Of a stretch of 64,000 nt of DNA, positions 33,660-41,655 are shown one piece after another; position 1 is the stretch's first letter, and the number at the start of each line of letters is the position of its first letter. This stretch comes from Comamonas koreensis (GTDB lineage Bacteria > Pseudomonadota > Gammaproteobacteria > Burkholderiales > Burkholderiaceae_C). Under the pieces are notes generated by a model. The model saw only the letters and a list, made by a program, of their open reading frames with translations. It made no database searches and was not told the DNA's origin. The stretch is taken from assembly GCF_014076495.1 (NCBI RefSeq), contig NZ_CP043575.1:434001-498000 (forward strand), given 5' to 3'. The translations under genes and the position numbers were made by a program.

Positions 33660-34826
33660 TCAGAACGAGCGCGGCAGGCCCAGGATGTGCTCGGCCACGT
33701 AGGAATAGATCAGGTTGGTCGAGATGGGCGCGACCTGATACAGACGCGTCTCGCGGAACTTGCGCTCCACGTCGTATTCGCAGGCAAAGCCAAAGCCGCC
33801 GTGGAACTGCAGGCAGGCATTGGCCGCCTCCCAGCTCGCCTTGGCCGCCAGGTACTTGGCCATATTCGCCTGGGCGCCCATGGGCTCGTGCTTGTCAAAC
33901 AGCTCGCAGGCCTTCCAGCGCATCAGGTTGGCCGCTTCCACCTCGATGAAGGCATCGGCAATCGGAAACTGCACGCCCTGATTCTGGCCAATCGGGCGGC
34001 CAAACACTTCGCGGTCGCGCACATAGTTGGTCACGCGGTCAAGGAACCAGTAGCCGTCGCCAATGCACTCGGCCGCGATCAGGGTGCGCTCGGCGTTGAG
34101 GCCGTCCAGGATGTACTTGAAGCCCTTGCCCTCTTCGCCAATCAGGTTCTCCTCGGGGATCTCCAGGTTCTCGAAGAACAGCTCATTGGTCTCGTGGTTG
34201 ACCATGTTCAGGATGGGGCGCACGGTCAGGCCCTTTTTCTCGGCCTCGCGCAGATCGACCATGAAGATCGACATGCCTTCGCTCTTTTTCTTCACTTCGG
34301 CCAGCGGCGTCGTGCGCGCCAGCAAGATCATGAAATCGCTGTGCTGGATGCGGCTGATCCACACCTTCTGGCCGTTGATGACGTACTTGTCGCCTTTCTT
34401 CACGGCCGTGGTCTTGATCTTGGTGGTGTCGGTGCCGGTGGTGGGCTCGGTCACGCCCATCGATTGCAGGCGCCACTCGCCGCTGGCGATCTTGGGCAGG
34501 TACTTTTCCTTCTGCGCGGCCGAGCCATGGCGCAGCAAGGTGCCCATGTTGTACATCTGGCCGTGGCAGGCGCCGGAGTTGCCGCCGCAGCGGTTGATCT
34601 CTTCCATGATGACCGAGGCCTCGGTCAGGCCCAGGCCGGAGCCGCCGTATTCCTGCGGAATCAGCGCGGCCAGCCAGCCGGCCTTGGTCAGCGCCTCGAC
34701 AAAGGTCTCGGGGTAGGCTCGCGCCTCATCGACCTTGCGGAAATACTCATCGGGGAACTCGGCGCAGAGCGCACGGATGGCATCGCGGATTTCGGGGAAG
34801 TTGTTGGAGCCGGTATGTTCGATCAT
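33660..34826 (-). CDS. Acyl-CoA dehydrogenase with relocated catalytic base
   Basis: 388 residues with the three-domain acyl-CoA dehydrogenase fold. FAD-binding segments SMGVTEPTTGTDTTKIKT and KVWISRIQHSDF are present. The glutamate usual in YEGT near the C-terminus is absent; that stretch reads YQVAPISTN (around 363-371). E246 in LNAERTLIAAE lies where isovaleryl-CoA dehydrogenase and long-chain enzymes carry their alternative base, so activity is likely retained, probably on a branched or bulky acyl-CoA. It is the second gene of the minus operon, after the MaoC hydratase. Confidence 0.92.
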   Translation of the reverse strand: MIEHTGSNNFPEIRDAIRALCAEFPDEYFRKVDEARAYPETFVEALTKAGWLAALIPQEYGGSGLGLTEASVIMEEINRCGGNSGACHGQMYNMGTLLRHGSAAQKEKYLPKIASGEWRLQSMGVTEPTTGTDTTKIKTTAVKKGDKYVINGQKVWISRIQHSDFMILLARTTPLAEVKKKSEGMSIFMVDLREAEKKGLTVRPILNMVNHETNELFFENLEIPEENLIGEEGKGFKYILDGLNAERTLIAAECIGDGYWFLDRVTNYVRDREVFGRPIGQNQGVQFPIADAFIEVEAANLMRWKACELFDKHEPMGAQANMAKYLAAKASWEAANACLQFHGGFGFACEYDVERKFRETRLYQVAPISTNLIYSYVAEHILGLPRSF

Positions 34827-34913
34827 GGTTCTGGGTCGGGCGTTGGGGGTGGCGGCGCTGACAGCGTCTGCGCCACCCGCCGGTGTTGGGAAAAGCGTTG
34901 TTGGTGGCGGCGC

Positions 34914-35810
34914 TCAGCGGATCTTGGCGGTGGCCTGCATCGTGAGCCAGCCCTCATGGTCATGCGCCCAGAGCTTGATGGTCTTGCCATCGTCCTGGGG
35001 CTCGCCCAGCACGGTGAAGGGGTGCAGATCAAAGGTGGGGCGGATGGCCTTGAACGAGAAGTCGGTCAGCACCGCATCCGGCGCATTGCGGCGCAGCAGA
35101 TCGACCAGCAAGGTCGCGATCAGCGGGCCATGCACGATGAGGCCCGGGTAGCCCTCTTCCTGCGTGACATAGCTGCGGTCGTAGTGGATGCGGTGGCCGT
35201 TGAAGGTGAGCGCCGAGTAGCGGAACAGCATCACCGGGTCGGCCGTGATCTCGCGCTTCCAGGCGGCCTGCGTCTGGGCGGCCGTGGGCTGGGGCACCGG
35301 GTCGCTGGGCTGGGCGGCGGCGCGGTAGACGATGTCATGCTCCTCGGTCAGCGCCAGGCCCCGGGCATTGCGGTAGCTGTGCTGCACCAGCACAAACAGC
35401 AGCTCGCCCGAGCGGCCCACTTTGTGGTCCACCGAGGCGATGCGCGAGACGCGCTCGACGCGCTCGCCAATGCGCAGCGGGTTGTCCGCCTGCCACTGCA
35501 GGCGACCGCCCGCCCACATGCGCCGGGGCAGCGGCACCGGGGGCAGAAAGCCGCCACGCGCCGGGTGGCCGTCCGGCCCCAGCAGGCTTTGCCGCGCCAT
35601 CGGCAAAAAGTTCATCCAGTGCCACAGCGGCGGCAGGCTGTCGCCATCCTGGGCCGGGGCATCATCGCGGTCCAGGGTGGCCGACAGGCCCGCCGCGGCC
35701 GTGCGGGCCACCAGGTCCTGCATGGTCTCGGTCTTGTGGATCCAGCTTTGCAAATGGGCGACCTGCTCGGCAGAGAGCGAGGCGGCGGAAGGTTCAGGGG
35801 TTCGCGACAT
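34914..35810 (-). CDS. MaoC-family hydratase, itaconyl-/mesaconyl-CoA hydratase-like
   Basis: 298 residues with two hot-dog halves: an N-terminal FAS1-like dehydratase half (about 1-150) and a C-terminal MaoC half (about 175-298) with YSALTFNGHRIHYD and GLIVHGPLIATLL. These match the catalytic His/Asp region of hydratase-2 enzymes. The double hot-dog layout and the LTFNGHRIHYDR signature are typical of mesaconyl-C4-CoA and itaconyl-CoA hydratases. It is the first gene of the minus operon, divergent from the SDR gene. Hydration of an unsaturated dicarboxyl-CoA is the best guess. Confidence 0.85.
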   Translation of the reverse strand: MSRTPEPSAASLSAEQVAHLQSWIHKTETMQDLVARTAAAGLSATLDRDDAPAQDGDSLPPLWHWMNFLPMARQSLLGPDGHPARGGFLPPVPLPRRMWAGGRLQWQADNPLRIGERVERVSRIASVDHKVGRSGELLFVLVQHSYRNARGLALTEEHDIVYRAAAQPSDPVPQPTAAQTQAAWKREITADPVMLFRYSALTFNGHRIHYDRSYVTQEEGYPGLIVHGPLIATLLVDLLRRNAPDAVLTDFSFKAIRPTFDLHPFTVLGEPQDDGKTIKLWAHDHEGWLTMQATAKIR

Positions 35811-35942
35811 GGTGGCACTGTCGCAGGCTGCGCCCGCCAGCGCAATCGCAGAGATTGGAACCTCTCCTTTTACAGCGGTGAAGACAGCGGGTTAACGCGC
35901 ATTTGTGAGCCAGTCGTTTCAGTTTGCCAAAGACCTGCCTAC

Positions 35943-35963
35943 GCATTTGCGAATTGGCAATGC
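35943..35963. promoter_or_regulatory. Imperfect dyad in the divergent promoter region
   Basis: GCATTTGC (35943-35950) and GGCAATGC (35956-35963) form an imperfect inverted repeat (6 of 8 matching) around GAATT. It sits in the 214-bp gap between the divergent hydratase and SDR genes. A TetR- or GntR-sized operator controlling both operons is plausible; no regulator gene is adjacent. Confidence 0.35.
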
Positions 35964-36024
35964 GCTTAATGGACGGCATGCTGGTGGCATTCATCGACAC
36001 ACACAGATCCAAGGAAAAGCAGAC

Positions 36025-36939
36025 ATGTCCACCATGCTCGAAGGCAAAGTCGTTATCGTCACCGGTTCTGGCGGCGGCATCGGCCGTGATATGGCCCTGG
36101 CCATGGCCCAGCAAGGCGCCAAGGTTGTCGTCAACGACATCGGCACCTCCACCACCGGCGAAGGCCATGACGACGGCCCCGCGCAACAGGTCGTCAACGA
36201 GATCAAGGCCGCAGGAGGCCAGGCCGTCGCCAATACCGACAGCGTCTCGGACGCCAATGCCGCGGCCAAGATCGTGCAATGCGCGCTCGACAGCTTTGGC
36301 AAGCTCGACGGCATCGTCAACAACGCCGGCATCCTGCGTGACCGGTTCTTCCACAAGATGAGCGTCGACGAGTGGGATGCCGTCATCAAGGTCCACCTCT
36401 ACGGCAGCTACTACGTGGCGCGCGCTGCGGCCAACCACTTCAAGGAGCAGGAGAGCGGCGCGATGGTGCACATGACCAGCACCTCCGGCCTGATCGGCAA
36501 CTTTGGCCAGGCCAACTACTCGGCCGCCAAGCTGGGCATCGTCGCGCTGTCCAAGAGCATTGCGCTGGACATGGCCAAGTTCCATGTGCGCAGCAACTGC
36601 ATCTCGCCCTTTGCCTGGAGCCGCATGATCGGCTCCATCCCCACCGACACGCCCGAGCAGCAGGCCCGCGTGGACAAGCTCAAGCAGATGACCCCCAACA
36701 AGATCGCCCCGCTGGCCGTCTACCTGCTGAGCGACCAGGCCAAGGATGTGAACGCCCAGGTGTTTGCCGTGCGCAATAACGAGATCTTCCTGATGAGCCA
36801 ACCGCGCCCGCTGCGCTCGGTGCACCAGGGCGAGGGCTGGACGCCCGAGGACATCGCCTCGCATGCGATGCCGGCGCTCAAATCCTCGTTTGTGCCGATG
36901 GAGCGGTCGGGGGAGGTGTTTAGCTGGGATCCTGTCTAA
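36025..36939 (+). CDS. Short-chain dehydrogenase, 3-hydroxyacyl-CoA dehydrogenase type
   Basis: 304 residues from the ATG at 36025. The Rossmann motif TGSGGGIGRDMA, NNAGILRD, and the catalytic Ser/Tyr/Lys in TSTSGLIGNFGQANYSAAKLG are intact. The sequence resembles the dehydrogenase part of peroxisomal multifunctional enzyme type 2, which oxidises (R)-3-hydroxyacyl-CoA. The length, about 50 residues over a minimal SDR, fits that group. The next gene encodes a hydratase-2 protein, the natural partner in that pathway. It opens the plus-strand catabolic operon. Confidence 0.9.
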   Translation: MSTMLEGKVVIVTGSGGGIGRDMALAMAQQGAKVVVNDIGTSTTGEGHDDGPAQQVVNEIKAAGGQAVANTDSVSDANAAAKIVQCALDSFGKLDGIVNNAGILRDRFFHKMSVDEWDAVIKVHLYGSYYVARAAANHFKEQESGAMVHMTSTSGLIGNFGQANYSAAKLGIVALSKSIALDMAKFHVRSNCISPFAWSRMIGSIPTDTPEQQARVDKLKQMTPNKIAPLAVYLLSDQAKDVNAQVFAVRNNEIFLMSQPRPLRSVHQGEGWTPEDIASHAMPALKSSFVPMERSGEVFSWDPV

Positions 36940-36940
36940 G

Positions 36941-37024
36941 CTACCCCCTGTGCGGCGTTGCCGCTTCCCCCTAAAGGGGGACGGCACCCTCCGGGCGGGG
37001 CGGCCCTTCGTCGGTGCCTGGTAG
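36941..37024. repeat. Multi-stem intergenic repeat of Comamonadaceae type
   Basis: Outer arms CTACC (36941-36945) and GGTAG (37020-37024) enclose nested hairpins. These are GCGGC-GTT-GCCGC, then TCCCCCT-AA-AGGGGGA, then GGCACC (36983-36988) with GGTGCC (37013-37018). The sequence begins right after the SDR stop. Similar CCCCC/GGGGG elements are, to my knowledge, frequent between genes in this family. It may act as a terminator or mRNA 3' end. The rest of the gap to 37232 shows no other feature. Confidence 0.55.
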
Positions 37025-37232
37025 ATCGGCCTCGCCAGTTTTTGGCATGGCGCTCAGTAGGGACGACTGAGTTGTTCACACAGGCTCGATAGGTGTGCTC
37101 TGCCAGTTTCACAGATACCCCCCAGTGGCGTTGCAGGACCTCCAGAACAGCCTCCTGTGCGCATCCATAGCCGATACCGAAGTGCCGTTTCCCTTCCGCC
37201 TTCGCACAACAACAACCCCAGAGACAACGACC

Positions 37233-38126
37233 ATGACCATCAATTACCAGCAACTCAAGGACCGGCCGTTTGCGCCGGTGCACCAGGATTATTCGCAGCG
37301 CGACACGATGCTGTATGCGCTGAGTCTGGGGGTGGGCAATGATCCGCTCGATGCCCGCAATCTGCCGCTGGTCTACGAGGGCATGGCGCAGCCGCTGCAG
37401 GCGCTGCCGACGATGAGCTCGGTACTGGGCTATCCGGGCTTTTGGGCCAAGGAGGCGGATACGGGGATTGACTGGGTCAAGCTGGTGCATGGCGAGCAGC
37501 GCACCACCATCCACCAGCCGCTGCCGGTGGGGGCCAAGGTGGTGGGCAAGACACGGGTCACGCGCGTGATCGACAAGGGCGCGGGCAAGGGCGCGATTGT
37601 GGTGAGCGAGCGCAGCCTGGAAGGCGAAGATGGCACACTCTACGCCACCTTGGAGCAGGTCACGTTCTGCCGGGGTGATGGTGGTTACAGCGAAGCGCTG
37701 GGCGGCCAGCCCAGCGATACCTCGCTGCCGGCACTGGCGCCCACGCCCGATACGGCGCCGCGCTGGACCTACACCCACACGATCCGCCCCGAGGCCGCCC
37801 TGCTCTACCGCCTGATGGGCGACTACAACCCCCTGCATGCCGATCCCAAAGTGGCGCAGGCCGCTGGCTTTGACAAGCCCATCCTGCACGGCTTGGCTAC
37901 CTACGGCATGGTCTGCCATGCGCTGGTGATGACCGCCTGCAACGGCGATGCCAGCCTGCTGCGCAGCATGCATGCGCGCTTTTCGTCGCCGGTGTTTCCG
38001 GGCGAGACCTTGCGCACCGAGGTCTGGCAGGAAGGGGACGCGCTGCAGTTCCGCGCGCTGGTGGTCGAGCGCGGCATTGTCGTGCTCAGCCACGGCAATG
38101 CCAGCATCGCTGCCGCGCAGCCATGA
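37233..38126 (+). CDS. Hydratase-2-type MaoC enoyl-CoA hydratase
   Basis: 297 residues from the ATG at 37233. The double hot-dog protein carries the complete hydratase-2 signature YRLMGDYNPLHADPKVA, with catalytic Asp and His, followed by PILHGLATYG. Family members hydrate trans-2-enoyl-CoA to (R)-3-hydroxyacyl-CoA, which the upstream SDR could then oxidise. Its last 4 bp overlap the next start, so the two are coupled. Confidence 0.93.
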   Translation: MTINYQQLKDRPFAPVHQDYSQRDTMLYALSLGVGNDPLDARNLPLVYEGMAQPLQALPTMSSVLGYPGFWAKEADTGIDWVKLVHGEQRTTIHQPLPVGAKVVGKTRVTRVIDKGAGKGAIVVSERSLEGEDGTLYATLEQVTFCRGDGGYSEALGGQPSDTSLPALAPTPDTAPRWTYTHTIRPEAALLYRLMGDYNPLHADPKVAQAAGFDKPILHGLATYGMVCHALVMTACNGDASLLRSMHARFSSPVFPGETLRTEVWQEGDALQFRALVVERGIVVLSHGNASIAAAQP

Positions 38127-39391
38127 GCATGGCCCAAGGCCGGCAGATGGCGCTGGCAGACCTGGACCTGGCGCAGTTCATCCGCGCTGGTGACAGCATC
38201 GTCTGGGGCCAGTCGGCCGCCGAGCCGCTGTCGCTGATCCAGGCCTATGTGGCCCAGCGCCAGCGCTTTGCGCGTACCAGCGTCTTTCTGGGCATTGGCG
38301 GCGCAACTACCTTGCAGCCTGACCATGCCGATGCCATCGACATGCGCGGCTATGCGGCCGGTGGCTCGCACCGCACGCTCGGCATGGCCGGTGTGCTCGA
38401 TCCGATTCCCTGCCACTATTCACAGATTCCGCAGCTGATCGCCAGCCGCCGCATCGCCGTCGATGTGGTGTTCGTCCAGGTATCACCACCCAATGCCGAT
38501 GGCGACTGCAGCCTGGGCCTGGCCCATGACTACCTGGTCACTGCCATGCGCCATGCGCGCTGCGTGATTGCCGAGGTCAACGCCGATGTACCCTGGGTGG
38601 CGGGCGCCAGCCTGCGCCTGGCCGATGTGGATGCCTGGGTGCAGAGCGACCAGGGCGTCGTCGATGTGCCCGCTGGCAAGATTGGCCCCGCCGAAGAGGC
38701 GATTGCGCAGCTGATCGCCAGCCGCGTGGAAGACGGCGCCACCTTGCAGCTGGGCATTGGCAACCTGCCCGATGCGGTGCTGCAGGCGCTGCAGGGCCAC
38801 CGCGACCTGGGTGTGCACAGCGGCACCATTGGCGACCGCGTCGCCGACCTGGTCGAGGCCGGCGTCATCACCAACGCGCGCAAGGGCATCGATGTGGGCA
38901 CCAGCGTCACCGGCCTGCTGATGGGCAGTGCCCGCACGCGGCGCTGGGCGCATAACAACCGTGCGCTGCGCATTGCCGGCACCGACTACACCCACAACGC
39001 CCGGGTGCTAGGCCAGACCCAGCGGCTCACCGCCATCAACTCGGCGATCGAGGTGGACCTAACGGGCCAGATCAATGCCGAGGTGGTGGCGGGCCAGTAC
39101 CTGGGCGCGGTCGGCGGTGCGATGGATTTTTTGCGGGCCGCTGCCGCCTGCGATGGCGGCCTGCCGATCGTCGCGCTGCCGTCTACCGCGCGCGGCCAGT
39201 CGCGCATCGTCGCGCAGCTGTCCGGGCCGGTTTCCACACCGCGCGCCGATGCCGGTTTGATCGTCACCGAGCATGGCGTGGCCGATCTGCGCGGCCTGAG
39301 CCTGGCCCAGCGCGTGCGCGCGATGCTGGCGATTGCCGCGCCTGAACACCGAGACCTTCTGGCGGCCCAAGCGCGCCAACAACTGAATTGA
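38123..39391 (+). CDS. Acetyl-CoA hydrolase/CoA-transferase family protein lacking the catalytic Glu
   Basis: 422 residues, starting inside the previous stop (4-bp overlap). Class I CoA-transferase fold features are LQLGIGNLPDAVL, VITNARKG and the C-terminal IVTEHGVADLRGLSL. The catalytic glutamate of the 4-hydroxybutyrate/acetyl-CoA branch normally follows GVHT or GIHT. Here the segment reads GVHSGTIGD with Gly at position 234, so the usual Glu-CoA thioester could not form there. The other family member in this window (57786) keeps its glutamate. It may be a different enzyme, use another residue, or be inactive. Confidence 0.85.
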   Translation: MSMAQGRQMALADLDLAQFIRAGDSIVWGQSAAEPLSLIQAYVAQRQRFARTSVFLGIGGATTLQPDHADAIDMRGYAAGGSHRTLGMAGVLDPIPCHYSQIPQLIASRRIAVDVVFVQVSPPNADGDCSLGLAHDYLVTAMRHARCVIAEVNADVPWVAGASLRLADVDAWVQSDQGVVDVPAGKIGPAEEAIAQLIASRVEDGATLQLGIGNLPDAVLQALQGHRDLGVHSGTIGDRVADLVEAGVITNARKGIDVGTSVTGLLMGSARTRRWAHNNRALRIAGTDYTHNARVLGQTQRLTAINSAIEVDLTGQINAEVVAGQYLGAVGGAMDFLRAAAACDGGLPIVALPSTARGQSRIVAQLSGPVSTPRADAGLIVTEHGVADLRGLSLAQRVRAMLAIAAPEHRDLLAAQARQQLN

Positions 39392-39414
39392 TTCAATTTT
39401 CTGGAGACATAACC

Positions 39415-40611
39415 ATGCGTAAAGCCGCCATCGTCACCCCTTTGCGAACCCCGGTAGGCACCTACGGGGGCAGCCTGCGCCCCGTCTCGGTCGAGGACCT
39501 GGCCGCCACCACCGTGCGTGCCGTGGTCGAGCGCAGTGGCATCGACCCCAGCCGCATCGACGATGTGGTGTTTGCCCAGTCTTACGCCAGCAGCGAAACG
39601 CCTTGCGTGGGCCGATGGGCCGCGCTGCAGGCCGGCCTGCCGGTGGAAGTGCCCGGCATGCAGCTCGACCGCCGCTGCGGCGGCGGCCTGCAAGCGGTGG
39701 TCACCGCCTGCATGATGGTGCAAAGCGGCGCCGCCGATGTCGTGATCGCCGGTGGTGTGGAGAGCATGAGCAATATCGAGTACTACACCACCGATATGCG
39801 CTGGGGCAAGCGCGCCGGCAGCGTCACCATGTATGACCGCCTGGACCGGGGCCGCGAGCGCTCGCAACCGGTGGAGCGTTTTGGCGTCATCTCCGGCATG
39901 ATCGAGACCGCCGAGAACCTGGCGCGCGACTATGGCATCAGCCGCGAAGAGGCCGACGCCTTTGCGCTGCGCAGCCACCAGCGTGCTGCTGCCGCCTGGC
40001 AGGCCGGCCGCTTTGATGCCGAGGTGGTACCCGTCAGCGTGCCGCAACGCAAGGGCGAGCCCATGCTGTTCAGCCGCGACGAGGGCTTTCGCGCCGATGC
40101 CACGATGGACTCGCTGGGCAAGCTGCGCGCGCTGATGAAGGGCGGCACCGTCAGCGCCGGCAATGCCAGCCAGCAAAACGATGCCTCGGCCGCCTGCCTC
40201 ATCGTTGCCGAAGACAAGCTCCAGGAGCTGGGCCTGACGCCGATGGCCAGCCTGGTGGGCTGGGCCGCTGCCGGCTGCGAGCCCTCGCGCATGGGCATTG
40301 GCCCGGTGCCTGCCGTCAAGAAGCTGCTGGGCAAGCTGGGCCTGTCGATGAACGACATGGACCTGGTCGAGATCAACGAGGCCTTTGCCTGCCAGGTGCT
40401 GGCCGTGCTGCAGGGCCTGGAGTGGAACGATGCCGAGCGCCTGAATGTGAACGGCTCGGGCATCTCGCTGGGCCACCCGATTGGCGCCACGGGCGTGCGC
40501 ATTCTGGCCACCTTGCTGCATGAGCTCGAACGCCGCAAGGGGCGCTACGGCCTGGAGACCATGTGCATCGGCGGCGGCCAGGGCATTGCCGCCGTGTTCG
40601 AGCGCTACTGA
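39415..40611 (+). CDS. Acetyl-CoA C-acyltransferase (thiolase)
   Basis: 398 residues from the ATG at 39415 behind CTGGAGA. All three thiolase signatures are present: nucleophile C88 in DRRCGGGLQA, GHPIGATG with the catalytic His, and CIGGGQG with the second catalytic Cys. The first motif is RRCGGGL where most thiolases have N-x-C-x-S-G, a small deviation that leaves the cysteine in place. It performs the thiolytic end step after the SDR and hydratase in the same operon, giving acetyl-CoA or another acyl-CoA. Confidence 0.93.
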   Translation: MRKAAIVTPLRTPVGTYGGSLRPVSVEDLAATTVRAVVERSGIDPSRIDDVVFAQSYASSETPCVGRWAALQAGLPVEVPGMQLDRRCGGGLQAVVTACMMVQSGAADVVIAGGVESMSNIEYYTTDMRWGKRAGSVTMYDRLDRGRERSQPVERFGVISGMIETAENLARDYGISREEADAFALRSHQRAAAAWQAGRFDAEVVPVSVPQRKGEPMLFSRDEGFRADATMDSLGKLRALMKGGTVSAGNASQQNDASAACLIVAEDKLQELGLTPMASLVGWAAAGCEPSRMGIGPVPAVKKLLGKLGLSMNDMDLVEINEAFACQVLAVLQGLEWNDAERLNVNGSGISLGHPIGATGVRILATLLHELERRKGRYGLETMCIGGGQGIAAVFERY

Positions 40612-40655
40612 CGCACGGCAGCTGCCACCTACGACAAAAAACCAGGAGACAAGAC

Positions 40656-41645
40656 ATGACCTTCATCCACCGCCGCAGCCTGCTGGCCGCCACGGCAGCC
40701 GCCGCCCTCAGCCTTTGCGCTGCTGCCCATGCCCAAGGGGGCCTGGGATCGGGCGCACCGGTGCGCCTCATCGTCGGCTACTCGGCCGGCGGCCCCGTGG
40801 ACCAGGGCGCACGCCTGCTGTCCATCGCGCTGTCCAAGGAGCTGGGCAGCACCGTCGTGGTCGACAACAAGACGGGCGCCAACGCCACCCTGGCCGGCAA
40901 CGAAACCTCGCGCGCCAACCCCGATGGCCTGACCCTGTGGTTTGCCGCCAGCCCCACGATCACCATCAGCCCCAATGTGATGCGCAAGATGCAGTTCGAC
41001 CCGGTCAAGGACCTCACCCCGATCGCGCCGGTGCTGAGCTACTACAACGTGCTGGTAGCCAACAACAACGAGCCCTTCAAGACCACGCAGGCGCTGGTCG
41101 ACTATGCCAAGGCCCACCCTGGCAAGCTCAGCTATGCATCGGCGGGCGTTGGCGGCTCCAACCACCTGGGCACCTTGCTGTTTGCCAAGCGCAGCGGCAT
41201 CGAGCTGAACCATGTGCCCTACCGCGGCAACGCGCCAGCGATGACCGATGTGATGGGCGGCCAGATTAACATGATGATGGACATCATCAGCACCGCCGGC
41301 ACCTACATCCACGGCAAGAAGGTGACGCCCATTGCCGTCACCTCGCCCCAGCGCAACCCGGCGCTGCCCGATGTGCCAACCTTTGCCGAAAGCGGCATCG
41401 AAGGCCTCAAGGGCTTTGATGTCGGCGGCTGGTATGCCGTCTACGGCCCCAAGGGCATGTCGCCCGAGCTGCAGATGCGCCTGAACAAGGCGATCAATGC
41501 CGCGCTGGCCCAGCCTGAGCTCAAGGCCAAGTACAAGGAGCTGGGCTACGACGAATGGACGGGCAGCCCCCAGACCCTGGTCGAGCGCGCCGCCAAGGAA
41601 CGCCAGATGTGGTCCACCGTGACCCAGGGCATTGTGGTGGACTGA
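40656..41645 (+). CDS. Bug-family tripartite tricarboxylate binding protein
   Basis: 329 residues from the ATG at 40656 with CAGGAGACAAG in front. A signal peptide (about 1-27, AHAQ) precedes RLIVGYSAGGPVDQGARLL and the NETSRANPDGLT segment, a slightly divergent version of the VARAKPDGYT motif. It lies between the thiolase gene and the acyl-CoA ligase gene (10 bp before it). It is the fourth Bug receptor in about 17 kb. The ligand is probably the acid that the next gene's product activates. Confidence 0.92.
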   Translation: MTFIHRRSLLAATAAAALSLCAAAHAQGGLGSGAPVRLIVGYSAGGPVDQGARLLSIALSKELGSTVVVDNKTGANATLAGNETSRANPDGLTLWFAASPTITISPNVMRKMQFDPVKDLTPIAPVLSYYNVLVANNNEPFKTTQALVDYAKAHPGKLSYASAGVGGSNHLGTLLFAKRSGIELNHVPYRGNAPAMTDVMGGQINMMMDIISTAGTYIHGKKVTPIAVTSPQRNPALPDVPTFAESGIEGLKGFDVGGWYAVYGPKGMSPELQMRLNKAINAALAQPELKAKYKELGYDEWTGSPQTLVERAAKERQMWSTVTQGIVVD

Positions 41646-41655
41646 AGAGGAACAT

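Noticed and set aside
35905..36024. N-terminal extension of the SDR from a TTG at 35905
   Set aside because: The ATG at 36025 gives the normal SDR N-terminus right before the Rossmann motif; the extension covers the dyad and promoter region.
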